64,000 nucleotides of DNA, taken from the NCBI GenBank assembly GCA_011089965.1, contig JAANAU010000004.1, forward strand, positions 62,001 to 126,000, written 5' to 3'. The stretch comes from Magnetococcales bacterium. Its GTDB lineage: Bacteria; Pseudomonadota; Magnetococcia; Magnetococcales; Magnetaquicoccaceae. The position numbers and the translations under genes are program-made. The notes below the pieces were generated by a model that was not told the DNA's origin, ran no database searches, and worked only from the letters and a program-made list of their open reading frames with translations. This document shows, one piece after another, positions 15,645-24,355 of this stretch; the first letter of the stretch is position 1, and every line of letters starts with the position of its first letter.

Positions 15645-17205
15645 AGGTGGCGGCCAGGCGTCCGATGCCGTCCCGAAATCGATCCCGTGGAGAGTCCTGG
15701 TGGTGGATGATGATCCTGACATCCTGAATCTGACCCGGATCTCCCTGTCAGACTTCCATTTCGATGGACGTCCGGTAGAGCTTTGCATGGCCACATCCGG
15801 TACAGAGGCACAAAAGATTTTGCATGAACAGCAATCTTTTGCCGTGGCGTTCATCGATGTGGTCATGGAGACCCCCGATGCCGGTTTGCAACTGGTGAAA
15901 TTCATTCGGGACACGTTGAAAGACAAGGCGATTCGTCTGGTGATCCGGACCGGCCAACCCGGCATGGCACCAGAACGTATCGTCATCGACACCTATGATA
16001 TTGATGACTACAAAGAAAAAACCGAGTTGACCGCCTGGAAGCTCTACACCACCCTGCGGAGTTCCATCAAATCCTACCGGGATCTGATGGCCGTTGAATA
16101 CAATCGCATGGGTCTGGCACGGATTCTGGAAGCTGCGCCCGAGTTTTATCGATATCGTTCCCTGGAGCAGTTCCTGGACGGGGTGTTGCACCAGATGAGC
16201 ACGATTCTGCCTTCCAACTACAGTGGTTTCCTGGTTGGAACGCATGAGAATGTTTCGGCCATCATCGCCAGTCCGATGGAAACAAACACCTGCCGGGTTC
16301 TGGAGAATATGCAGGTGCGTTGCGGTTTGGGTCGTTTTGCGACCGACGTGGCTGCCCAGAACAAGGTATTGCAAAGATGCATCCAGATCCTGCATGACCA
16401 GGCAGAAAATTATGCCCTGACCATCGATGAGTTCGGCAATGTCATAACCCCGGTCGGATCCCAGGGTCAGCTGTTCGGGGTGGTCTATCTGGAGTTGAAC
16501 CGTTCTCTGACTGCCGAGGACCGACAGTTTCTGGAGATCTTTGCCATGCAGTGTGGCGCGGCTCTGGAGAACCTGCAATTGTTCGGACAGTTGGAAAATT
16601 CCCGCAACCAGCTTCAATTGGCGCATCGGCACGCCATTTATATGCTGGCGGTTGCCTCTGAGTACAAGGACAAGGAGACAGGCAACCATATTCAGCGCAT
16701 TGCACATTACACCCGGGCGATTGCCGAACATCTGTCATTGCCGGTTGAAGAGTGCGCAGAAATTGCGATTGCCAGCGTTTTGCATGATTTGGGAAAAATC
16801 AGCATCCCGGATGCGATTCTGCACAAGCCGGGCCGTCTGAGCGCAGAAGAGTTCGCGATCATCCGTACCCATTGCATGCTGGGGAGCAAAATCCTGGGGG
16901 ATACCCACGGATTCCGGTTGGCCCATGACATTGCCCTGCAACATCATGAAAAATGGGATGGCTCTGGTTATCCGGCTGGTCTGCGCGGAGTGGAGATTGC
17001 ACTTCCGGCCCGGATTGTCGCAGTGGCCGATGTCTTTGATGCTCTGGTGAGCGAACGGCCCTACAAGCAGGCATGGAGTGTTGAGGCAGCCGTAGTTGAG
17101 ATTGAAAATCAGGCGCATCGGCATTTCGATCCAGAGGTGGTACGGGCCTTTCTGGCGGTCCATGCCTCGGGTCAATTGGACAGAATCCGGGCAGAGATCG
17201 GATAA
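15613..17205 (+). CDS. Response regulator with DUF3369-like and HD-GYP domains (c-di-GMP phosphodiesterase)
   Basis: The 530-residue protein has a receiver domain (~28-150; VLVVDDDPD, phospho-acceptor Asp in FIDVVMET), a middle GAF-like region of DUF3369 type (~185-340), and an HD-GYP domain (~345-510). In the last, HIQRIAHYT, VLHDLGKISIPD, LQHHEKWDGSGYPAGL and ADVFDALVSERPYK are all intact. HD-GYP proteins hydrolyse cyclic di-GMP, so this pair probably couples an external signal to c-di-GMP, hence to motility or attachment. A second ATG at 15622 is possible. The gene overlaps the kinase gene; a hairpin at 17257-17290 follows but reads for the opposite strand. Confidence 0.92.
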   Translation: MTTMVKKIIRKGGGQASDAVPKSIPWRVLVVDDDPDILNLTRISLSDFHFDGRPVELCMATSGTEAQKILHEQQSFAVAFIDVVMETPDAGLQLVKFIRDTLKDKAIRLVIRTGQPGMAPERIVIDTYDIDDYKEKTELTAWKLYTTLRSSIKSYRDLMAVEYNRMGLARILEAAPEFYRYRSLEQFLDGVLHQMSTILPSNYSGFLVGTHENVSAIIASPMETNTCRVLENMQVRCGLGRFATDVAAQNKVLQRCIQILHDQAENYALTIDEFGNVITPVGSQGQLFGVVYLELNRSLTAEDRQFLEIFAMQCGAALENLQLFGQLENSRNQLQLAHRHAIYMLAVASEYKDKETGNHIQRIAHYTRAIAEHLSLPVEECAEIAIASVLHDLGKISIPDAILHKPGRLSAEEFAIIRTHCMLGSKILGDTHGFRLAHDIALQHHEKWDGSGYPAGLRGVEIALPARIVAVADVFDALVSERPYKQAWSVEAAVVEIENQAHRHFDPEVVRAFLAVHASGQLDRIRAEIG

Positions 17206-17256
17206 ACCGTGACGGTCGCCATGCCTGATCAGAATGGTTTCTGAGGATATCCCGAC

Positions 17257-17290
17257 AAAAAACCCGGCTCCCTTGCGGGAACCGGGCTGA
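17257..17290 (-). terminator. Rho-independent terminator of pit-DUF47 unit (copy 3)
   Basis: On the minus strand an AGCCCGGTTCCC arm, a GCAA loop and a GGGAGCCGGGTT arm are followed by a T-run. It begins about 25 bases after the DUF47 stop at 17318 and fits a classical intrinsic terminator. Confidence 0.85.
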
Positions 17291-17317
17291 CACTTCCCAA
17301 CAGGCTGTGACGCACAA

Positions 17318-18013
17318 TCAACCGATCTGCACCACAATCCCGTGCAAGACCGAAGCACACTCAGTGACCTTGCCGGCAATGTTGCGCAGATGGCGATAGA
17401 TCTCGCGACGCTTGAGCATCTCCACCACATGCATCATGGCCTGAACCTCGGCACCATCGGCATGAGCGCGCAACCGGTTCAGATCATCGTCAATGGAGTA
17501 GAGATTGACCAGTGCCTTGCGATAGATCTTGTCCACATTGGACAGACACTGCATGCCGACCTGGGCATCCGGCTCGGCCTGACCGGGAGTGGTATCCAAC
17601 TTGGAAAAACCGCGCTTCAACGCTGCCGAAGCCTCACGCAGAACCACCGCCATTTCCAACAGGTGGTTGTCCGACTTGATCTTGAGGGCCTCCATCTCCT
17701 CGACCACGACCCGAATCGACCCCACCGGCTCCGCCAGTGAAACGATGGAGCGCAACACATCTTCGCGATCAATCGGGGTGGAGAAGGCATTGTTCAAGAC
17801 ATCCAGGTGCTTTTCACGCAGCTCGCGCGCCTGGGTTTCGATGATCATGATTTCATGAAACTTGGCTGTGGAAGCCTCGGAAACATAGTCCACGGCCACG
17901 GTCATGCCTTTGGCCAACAGCTCGGCTTGCAGGCTGATCATATCCAGAAACGGGGGAATCCGTGGAAAGACGTTATCCAGCATTTTGGTGAAGGGGGAAG
18001 AACCACCGCTCAT
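17318..18013 (-). CDS. DUF47 / PhoU-like protein, partner of PiT permease (copy 2)
   Basis: This 231-residue helical DUF47 protein is homologous to the copies at 932, 19456 and 27193. It shares DNVFPRIPPFLDMI at the start, FSTPIDREDVLRSI in the middle and LKRREIYRHLRNIAGKVTECASVLHGIVVQIG at the end. AAGGAGAATAAATTC precedes the ATG. It follows the permease gene at 18085 by 71 bases on the same strand, and a strong terminator lies downstream, so pit and DUF47 form a two-gene unit. DUF47 proteins are PhoU-like and are thought to control the PiT permease; the mechanism is not evident from sequence. Confidence 0.92.
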   Translation of the reverse strand: MSGGSSPFTKMLDNVFPRIPPFLDMISLQAELLAKGMTVAVDYVSEASTAKFHEIMIIETQARELREKHLDVLNNAFSTPIDREDVLRSIVSLAEPVGSIRVVVEEMEALKIKSDNHLLEMAVVLREASAALKRGFSKLDTTPGQAEPDAQVGMQCLSNVDKIYRKALVNLYSIDDDLNRLRAHADGAEVQAMMHVVEMLKRREIYRHLRNIAGKVTECASVLHGIVVQIG

Positions 18014-18084
18014 GAATTTATTCTCCTTGGGAACCGTTTGTTAGGTTGAATTCGTATGCATCCGCATTGTCAGTCGGGATTGGA

Positions 18085-19140
18085 TCAACGGGCACCACTG
18101 ACGCCGGTGATCAGATCGGCCAGCATGTAGGTCAATCCACCCACCAGGCCGGAACCGGGAATCGTCAGCACCCAGGTTGCCAGAATCTCTTTACCCTTGC
18201 GCCATTTGACTGCTTTGGGTTGCTCTGCCGTGCCCACACCCATGATGCTGGAGCTGGCAACGTGCGTGGTGGAGACCGGAGCACCCATGGTGGCAGCGCC
18301 GAAGATCACAAACGAAGCCGTCATCTGGGCATTGAACGAGTGGATCGGACGCACCCGGAAGATGCCAAAACCGACCGTCTTCACAATGCGCCAACCACCG
18401 AACATGTTCCCAAGGGTAATGAAAATGGCACAGGTCAACACCACCCAGAAGGGAATATGGAACTTCTGGATATCCCCACCCAACAGCAGGGCCAAGGCAA
18501 TGATACCCATGCTCTTTTGGGCGTCATTGGTGCCATGAGAAAAAGAGAGAGCTGCCGCGCTGATCCAATGCGAAACTTTGAAGATCTTGTCCGTGCGCGG
18601 CTTGGCATTGGCCACCAATCTTCTGACGATCTTTTGCAGCAACCAACCGATCCAGAAGCCGAGGATTGGTGAGACAAACAAAGACAGAACCACCTTCATG
18701 ACGCCGGTCAACTTGCCCTTGGTGATCAAGGCCTCCCAGCCCCACATGACGTGATCGGCACCAGCCGCAAAAAGGACCGCTCCGGCCACACCACCCACCA
18801 GGGCATGAGACGAAGAAGAGGGCAGACCAAACCACCACGTGAGCAGGTTCCAGAAAATCGAACCAAAGATGCCGCACAACAGGATCATCAACGACATGTT
18901 GGCCTTCAGATCGCCAATGGAGACGAACTTGCCAATGGTATCGGCCACAGCCGTACCGCCCAACATGGGACCGATGAAGTGAAACACACCCGTCAGTATC
19001 GCGGCCTGAATCGGAGTCATGGCGCGCGAAGCAATGGTGGTTCCGGTGATGTTCGAGGCATCGTGGAAGCCGTTGGTGAAGTCGAAAATCAACACCACAA
19101 CAATCGCGGTCCACATCATGATAATAATACTGTTATCCAT
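18085..19140 (-). CDS. pit: PiT-family inorganic phosphate permease (copy 3)
   Basis: This 351-residue permease is close in sequence to copies 1 and 4: FDFTNGFHDASNITGTTIAS, WWFGLPSSSSHALVGG, and FSHGTNDAQKSMG where copy 1 has FSHGANDAQKSMG. The start at 19138-19140 (MDNSIIIMMW) follows AGGTGAGG; the long upstream in-frame extension has no support. DUF47 follows. The 268 bases upstream are AT-rich and hold the promoter, just past the terminator of the phoB-phoR-DUF47 unit. The minus-strand stretch CTTAACA-N4-CTTCATT is only weakly reminiscent of a PhoB site. Confidence 0.95.
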   Translation of the reverse strand: MDNSIIIMMWTAIVVVLIFDFTNGFHDASNITGTTIASRAMTPIQAAILTGVFHFIGPMLGGTAVADTIGKFVSIGDLKANMSLMILLCGIFGSIFWNLLTWWFGLPSSSSHALVGGVAGAVLFAAGADHVMWGWEALITKGKLTGVMKVVLSLFVSPILGFWIGWLLQKIVRRLVANAKPRTDKIFKVSHWISAAALSFSHGTNDAQKSMGIIALALLLGGDIQKFHIPFWVVLTCAIFITLGNMFGGWRIVKTVGFGIFRVRPIHSFNAQMTASFVIFGAATMGAPVSTTHVASSSIMGVGTAEQPKAVKWRKGKEILATWVLTIPGSGLVGGLTYMLADLITGVSGAR

Positions 19141-19399
19141 CTTCTCGCACCTCACCTGCCCTGTTGAGTGTCCTAACCAATCTGCTGCCCATGTTGCGCA
19201 CCTCTTCTGTTGTGGAAAATGAATGTGACCTGAACGGAACATTCTGCTGCTCCGGGATTGCATGCTGTGGCGATTCACCGCTCCAAAAGCAATTTAAAGG
19301 AGTGCTGTTAAAGCCAAATGAAGGATTTGTTAAGGATCAATAAAGAATAATAAATTATATTAATTGACAGTTATAATTATCAAAGTCATCAAACTTTCA

Positions 19400-19426
19400 A
19401 TAAATAAAGGGAGGCAAAAGCCTCCC
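19400..19426 (-). terminator. Rho-independent terminator of phoB-phoR-DUF47 unit
   Basis: On the minus strand GGGAGGC, a TTTT loop and GCCTCCC are followed by TTTATTTA. It lies about 30 bases after the DUF47 stop at 19456. Confidence 0.88.
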
Positions 19427-19455
19427 TGGTATGACCAATACATCGATGCAAAGGA

Positions 19456-20124
19456 TCAACCGATCTGCATGACGATGGAGTGCAACACTTCGGCAGCATC
19501 CCCAACCTGACCGGAAATGTTGCGCAGATGACGATACGCCTCACGACGCTTGAGAATTTCGACCGTGTGAATAAAGGTGGCGATCTGAATTTCCGGATCC
19601 CGGGTGCGTACGTCATCCGGATCCACGGTGAACAACTTGGCGATCCCCTTGCGATAGATCTTGTCCACCGTATTGGGACACTGAATCGCCATTTCGGCAT
19701 CCGGTTTGGCGAGGCCCGGCTTGGTGGCGAGCTTGGAATAGCCCCGCTCCAGTGCCGAAGCTGCCTCACGCATCACCACGGCCATCTCCAGGCAGTAGTT
19801 GTCGGAGGTGACTTGCAGCGCCCGCATCTCCTCCATCGCTTCGACCATCGCTTCAACCGGAGTCTCCAGGCTATTGATCGCCTGCAACAGATCCGTACGA
19901 TCAATCGGGGTCGAGTAGGAATCTGACAGCTTGTCCAGATGACGCTGACGCAACTCCTTGGCCGACCTCTCAATATCTGCCAGGGCCTGGAAGCGGATCG
20001 GATCGGGATCGGTCAAACAATCGGCGGCAGTCAACATGCATTTGGCCAACAGTTCGGCCTGGGCGCTGACCATGTCCAGAAAAGCCGGCATGGGGGGCAG
20101 GATATGGTCCAACATTTTGCTCAT
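19456..20124 (-). CDS. DUF47 / PhoU-like protein in the phoB-phoR unit (copy 3)
   Basis: The 222-residue DUF47 protein resembles copy 2 most (LPPMPAFLDMVSAQAELLAK, YSTPIDRTDLLQAI, LKRREAYRHLRNISGQVGDAAEVLHSIVMQIG). GAGGAGAGAGTATC precedes the ATG. It lies 29 bases after phoR on the same strand and is followed by a terminator, so phoB-phoR-DUF47 form one transcript. In most bacteria the PhoR kinase is restrained by PhoU; a DUF47 protein made with PhoR could take that place here. This is inference from context. Confidence 0.9.
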   Translation of the reverse strand: MSKMLDHILPPMPAFLDMVSAQAELLAKCMLTAADCLTDPDPIRFQALADIERSAKELRQRHLDKLSDSYSTPIDRTDLLQAINSLETPVEAMVEAMEEMRALQVTSDNYCLEMAVVMREAASALERGYSKLATKPGLAKPDAEMAIQCPNTVDKIYRKGIAKLFTVDPDDVRTRDPEIQIATFIHTVEILKRREAYRHLRNISGQVGDAAEVLHSIVMQIG

Positions 20125-20153
20125 GATACTCTCTCCTCGTCACCAATTGTCAG

Positions 20154-21434
20154 TTAATGGGTTTTCTCAATCCAATCCACCACCACAGGCGGAAACCGAC
20201 ACATGAAACGACTGCCGATTCCCGCCTGACTGATGATCTCCAATTTGCCATGGGCGCGTTCCATGGCTTCCTTGACCAGGGCCAACCCCAGTCCGGTGCC
20301 TTGATAATCTTGCGAGGCACCTTTGAGACTCTGCTGCGAAGTCACCCGGTAGTACTTTTCCGTCAACCGGGGCAGATGATAACTGGCGATCCCTGGTCCA
20401 TTGTCGGCCACGGTCAAGGTGGGCCGCTGCATCTCATCCACTTCCCACGAAACCTGCACCTCGGTCTGATCCGGGGTGTGATGAACGGCATTGGAAAACA
20501 GATTGTTCACCACGCAGCGCACCAACTCCCGGTTGGCATGGAACGGAAACTTCCGCGCCACCGTGAAGACAAACTGATGACCACGTTCACCACTCAACAT
20601 CTCGGCCTCCGCGATCATCTCCCGGATGAAACTTTCCATGTGAATCGACTCAGACGGAAAGGTATGTCTTGGTCCCAGACGCAGCAGTTGGGTTTGATCT
20701 TCGATCAGGTTCTGCATGCGCCGGATCTGCTGGTGCAACAGGTTCAAGGCGTTGTCCCAGGCAGCGGATCCCGTGGTCAGATCAGGCAGCAACTCGACCA
20801 CGCCACGAAACACCGTGATCGGCGTTTTCAGTTCGTGGGAGATGTTGCTGATAAAATCATTCTGTTGCCGATCCAGTTGATACCGCTCGGTAATGTCATG
20901 CACCAACACCATCCAGAACTCCTCACCCGTCAGGCGAATGAAACGCCAATGCAGCATGCGGCCCCCGTCCAACGGGGAGGGGAGGTCCACCGAACGACTG
21001 AAATCGCCGCGCAGCAGAAAATCTTCCAAAACCGGCTGCCCCAGACGATATCCCAAGGGTTTGCCCAGATCGCGCGACTCATCCAGACCCAGCAACTGAT
21101 GCGCACCCGGATTGAACCAGCAGATCGCCAAACGGTAATCCAGCAACACCACCCCTTCGGGCAAGGCATCCATGGCCATGCGCCAACGCCGGATCGCCAC
21201 CTGCCAACGCTCCTGAAGCGGCACATCCTGGTCAAAGGCCAGACAAAAGGCCGGGGGTTCTTCCAGTTCCAACCGGATTGGGGGTGGATCACCACTCCAA
21301 TGGCGCTGGACCAGATATCCCACCACCAGCAGCGGCGGAACCCAAACCACCCAATGGACATGATGGGCGCTCAGCCATACGGCAGGCGCACATGCCAACA
21401 GCACCATCCATGTCGCACCGGTTTTGAAAATCAT
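20154..21434 (-). CDS. phoR: Phosphate-regulon sensor histidine kinase PhoR
   Basis: The 426-residue kinase has the PhoR layout: one or two short N-terminal membrane segments (~9-45) with almost no periplasmic domain, a PAS domain (~85-185; EGVVLLDYRLAICWFNPGAHQLLG), HisKA with FISNISHELKTPITVFRGVVE (His ~206), and HATPase motifs (NNLFSNAVHHT, DNGPGI, GTGLGLALVKE). It overlaps the phoB stop by four bases (ATGA), a coupling typical of phoB-phoR. It phosphorylates or dephosphorylates PhoB in response to phosphate supply, normally through PhoU and Pst. Here the only Pst-like genes are the degenerate ones at 6063-8696. Confidence 0.92.
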   Translation of the reverse strand: MIFKTGATWMVLLACAPAVWLSAHHVHWVVWVPPLLVVGYLVQRHWSGDPPPIRLELEEPPAFCLAFDQDVPLQERWQVAIRRWRMAMDALPEGVVLLDYRLAICWFNPGAHQLLGLDESRDLGKPLGYRLGQPVLEDFLLRGDFSRSVDLPSPLDGGRMLHWRFIRLTGEEFWMVLVHDITERYQLDRQQNDFISNISHELKTPITVFRGVVELLPDLTTGSAAWDNALNLLHQQIRRMQNLIEDQTQLLRLGPRHTFPSESIHMESFIREMIAEAEMLSGERGHQFVFTVARKFPFHANRELVRCVVNNLFSNAVHHTPDQTEVQVSWEVDEMQRPTLTVADNGPGIASYHLPRLTEKYYRVTSQQSLKGASQDYQGTGLGLALVKEAMERAHGKLEIISQAGIGSRFMCRFPPVVVDWIEKTH

Positions 21435-22135
21435 GGAGAGTGCCGGGCGGAAAACATGTACCCTGCACCCCGTACGGTTTGTAACAGGCGTTCCTGACCA
21501 AACGGTTCCAACAGTTTGCGCAGTGAGCGGACATGCACATCAACCGTGCGATCCCCGACATGCACATGACGCCCCCACACCAGATCCAACAACTGATCCC
21601 GATGATAGACCCGATCCGGATGGGTGATGAAAAATCCGAGCAGTCGATACTCCATGGCACTGCACTTCAGCGGTGTGCCGCGACTGGAAATGGCATGGCG
21701 GGAACGATCCAGAACCAACCCTTCAAACTCCACCAGATCTTCCAAAGAAGTTGGCTCCACGCGCCGCAATGCCACACGAATACGGGCAAGCAACTCCTTG
21801 GCGGAAAAAGGTTTGGTGATATAATCATCCGCACCCTGCTCCAGGCCGCTCACCTTGTCGTGTTCTTCCCCCTTGGCCGTCAGCATGATGACCGGAATGG
21901 AACGGGTGGACTCCTCTTTCTTGAGCAGCCGGAGGTATTCGATCCCGGAGACCCCTTTGAGCATCCAATCCAGAAGGATCAGATTGGGAGTGGCATGTCG
22001 CAACAACCCCTGAGCCTCCAGGACGCTGGCAGCCTCCAGGCTTTCAAACCCGGCATTGGCCAGAATCAGACAGATCGTGTCACGAATGGCGGATTCGTCA
22101 TCGACAATCAACACCTTGGAACGCAAAGCACCCAT
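21431..22135 (-). CDS. phoB: Phosphate-regulon response regulator PhoB
   Basis: The 234-residue protein has a receiver domain (VLIVDDESAIRD; phospho-acceptor Asp in LILLDWML; TAKGEEHDKVSGLEQGADDYITKPFSAKELLARI) and an OmpR-type winged-helix domain (LKCSAMEYRLLGFF, RDQLLDLVWG, VDVHVRSLRKLL, VRGAGYMF). The DNA-recognition region VGDRTVDVHVRSLRKLL is strongly PhoB-like. GGGGAGATGAACA precedes the ATG. phoR follows with a four-base overlap. The gene is divergent from the CHASE-type kinase gene, with 48 bases between the starts. I could not find convincing PhoB boxes in this window. Confidence 0.95.
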   Translation of the reverse strand: MGALRSKVLIVDDESAIRDTICLILANAGFESLEAASVLEAQGLLRHATPNLILLDWMLKGVSGIEYLRLLKKEESTRSIPVIMLTAKGEEHDKVSGLEQGADDYITKPFSAKELLARIRVALRRVEPTSLEDLVEFEGLVLDRSRHAISSRGTPLKCSAMEYRLLGFFITHPDRVYHRDQLLDLVWGRHVHVGDRTVDVHVRSLRKLLEPFGQERLLQTVRGAGYMFSARHSP

Positions 22136-22183
22136 TGTTCATCTCCCCAATCAACCCGTAACATCCTGCTCCCAATTGCGCCC

Positions 22184-24355
22184 ATGCCCATCCCTGATGC
22201 GACCTTCTCCTCCAAGCCTGCTCCATTGCCCAGCCCACGGTTGCCAGAACCCCAGGATTTCTCGATCACGCTCCTGTTGACAGGTGTGGTCGGGGTACTC
22301 TTGTCGTTGGCTGTTTTTTTCAGTGTGCGCACCCAGGTCGCGCTGCAACTCAAACAGGAGTTTGAATGGGTGGCCCAGGATCGCCATCGGGCGGTCCAGA
22401 AAGGTTTGGAATCGGCCCTGGGTGCCATCCACGAAATGCACGATCTGTTGCTCTCTTCTCCGCAGATTCAGGTGCAGGCGTTTTTGCGCGTGGCCGCCCT
22501 GGTACGAACCCGCTATCCCGAAGTGGAAGCCTTGCAATGGGTCGCCTGGGAAAAACTGCCGGCACCCTCTGGCAATGAACAGGCCGTGACCACCTACCAG
22601 GAACCGGCCCATGCTGCGCTGTTCCCCATTGGGTACGACCACTTTGCCGACCACGGGCAACGCAAGTTTCTCGAAGAGGCGCGGGATACCGGGCAATTGA
22701 CCATCAGTGGCCGCATCTCTCTGGCTGCGGACAATCCCCGCAAGAGAGGATTCCTCGCGGCCCAGGCGGTCTATCGACCAGGAGCGCCGCTGACCACGGT
22801 TTTTGAACGCCACCATGCCCTGATGGGTTTTGTGATCGGCATCTTCCGCTTTGAGAATCTGGCCGAAGAGGCCATTGCCCTGTTGGAACCGCGCGGCGTG
22901 GAATGCATGATTCTGGATGATCAGGCTGCGGAAGAAGAGCGGTTTCTGCACTTCTACACCTCGCGTCTGACCTCCTCGCCCTATACGTTTCAGCACGCTT
23001 ATGAATGGCAGTTGTGGATGAGCCATCCGGATCCGAAGCTGACGGCCCATACCCGGCTGGGCAACCGCAACTGGTCGATCACCTGTTCGCAAACCCCCCA
23101 GTTCCGTTCGGCGGAGTGGTTCACACGCGGTCACTGGGCGGCGCTTGGGGTGGGTCTGCTGCTGACGGCATTGCTCACCCACCATCTGTGGCGCATCCGC
23201 CGGGAACTGGCGATCCGCACCCGCATGGCTGCCCAGATGGCTGAGTCGGAACGGTTGTTGAGCGTGCTGTTTCACCGTTCTCCGGACATCATCCGTCTGA
23301 TCAACCAACAGGGTCGTGAACTGCTGGTCAACCGCACCCCGGCAGCCGGTGAGGAGTCGGATCCGACCGATCCCACGACTCCGGCCAGCCCTGAATTTCA
23401 ACTGGAGTATCAACAGGCGTTGAAGCAGGCGTTCACCCAACAGATCGCAGTCCATCTGCACCACCGGGCCAAAAGCGATCTGTGGTGGGAGATACGCATA
23501 GTCCCCTTGCACGAAGAGACCGGCACCCCGGCAGCCATGGTGGTGGCCACCGACATCTCCGAAAACAAGATGCTCGAAGAGCAGGCTGGCAAGAATGCCC
23601 GACTGGCGTCCTTGGGCCTGATGGCCGCAGGGGTGGCCCACGAGATCAACAACCCGAACAATTCGATCTATTACAATGCCACCCTGCTGGACGAGGCGTG
23701 GAAAACGGTCAAACCGATTCTCGACGAATACTGGCGGGAAAATGGCGACTTTGCCATCTCCGGCCTCTCCTATGCCGAAATGGGGGAGAAGATCCCGCAG
23801 ATCATTGGCTGGATCATCGACAATACCGAACGGATCAAGAAGATCGTCGAGCTTCTGAAAAGCCTGGTGCGCGACGAGGCCCAGCCGGGAAAAATCCCGA
23901 TCTTCTGGCATCAGGTGGCCCAGGGCACCTTGCTGTTGCTGAACAATACCATACAGAAACATACCGAACGGTTCAGCGCCCGCATTCCCGCTGATCTGCC
24001 GCCGGTACTGGGTCATCCCCAGCAACTGGAACAGGTGCTGATCAACGTGATCGTCAATGCCCTGCAAGCCTTGCCGGATCGCTCCCATGGGGTCCAACTG
24101 GAAGCCGCCCTTGACGAAAGCGGACGGGAAGTGATCCTGATCGTGCGCGATGAGGGCAAGGGGATCCACCCGACCCATCTGGAAAAGATCACGGAACCGT
24201 TCTTCACCACCCGCCTGGAAAAGGGGGGCACAGGTTTGGGACTTTCCATTTCGGCCACAATCATCAAAAATCTTGGAGGCCGGTTGCGCTTTGAATCGGT
24301 GCTGAATCACGGAACGTCGGTGTTCATCCATTTGCCCTGTGCAGGAGATGCCTGA
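22184..24355 (+). CDS. CHASE-domain sensor histidine kinase
   Basis: This ~723-residue kinase has a membrane segment at ~23-43 and a CHASE-type periplasmic sensor (~80-290; YPEVEALQWVAWE, RGFLAAQAVY). A second segment lies at ~310-332, then a PAS-like region (RLLSVLFHRSPDIIRLINQQG). The HisKA motif is ASLGLMAAGVAHEINNPNNSI, and the ATPase motifs are NVIVNALQAL, DEGKGI and GGTGLGLSISATI. The frame stays open far upstream into phoB, but the first sensible start is the ATG at 22184. No good ribosome site is visible, so the start is provisional. It is directly followed by an NtrC-type regulator and is surely its partner. Confidence 0.88.
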   Translation: MPIPDATFSSKPAPLPSPRLPEPQDFSITLLLTGVVGVLLSLAVFFSVRTQVALQLKQEFEWVAQDRHRAVQKGLESALGAIHEMHDLLLSSPQIQVQAFLRVAALVRTRYPEVEALQWVAWEKLPAPSGNEQAVTTYQEPAHAALFPIGYDHFADHGQRKFLEEARDTGQLTISGRISLAADNPRKRGFLAAQAVYRPGAPLTTVFERHHALMGFVIGIFRFENLAEEAIALLEPRGVECMILDDQAAEEERFLHFYTSRLTSSPYTFQHAYEWQLWMSHPDPKLTAHTRLGNRNWSITCSQTPQFRSAEWFTRGHWAALGVGLLLTALLTHHLWRIRRELAIRTRMAAQMAESERLLSVLFHRSPDIIRLINQQGRELLVNRTPAAGEESDPTDPTTPASPEFQLEYQQALKQAFTQQIAVHLHHRAKSDLWWEIRIVPLHEETGTPAAMVVATDISENKMLEEQAGKNARLASLGLMAAGVAHEINNPNNSIYYNATLLDEAWKTVKPILDEYWRENGDFAISGLSYAEMGEKIPQIIGWIIDNTERIKKIVELLKSLVRDEAQPGKIPIFWHQVAQGTLLLLNNTIQKHTERFSARIPADLPPVLGHPQQLEQVLINVIVNALQALPDRSHGVQLEAALDESGREVILIVRDEGKGIHPTHLEKITEPFFTTRLEKGGTGLGLSISATIIKNLGGRLRFESVLNHGTSVFIHLPCAGDA

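Noticed and set aside
21533-22183. Upstream extension of the CHASE kinase gene (940 residues in total)
   Set aside because: The extension lies antisense within phoB, has no domain, and the first membrane segment of the kinase starts only after 22184.
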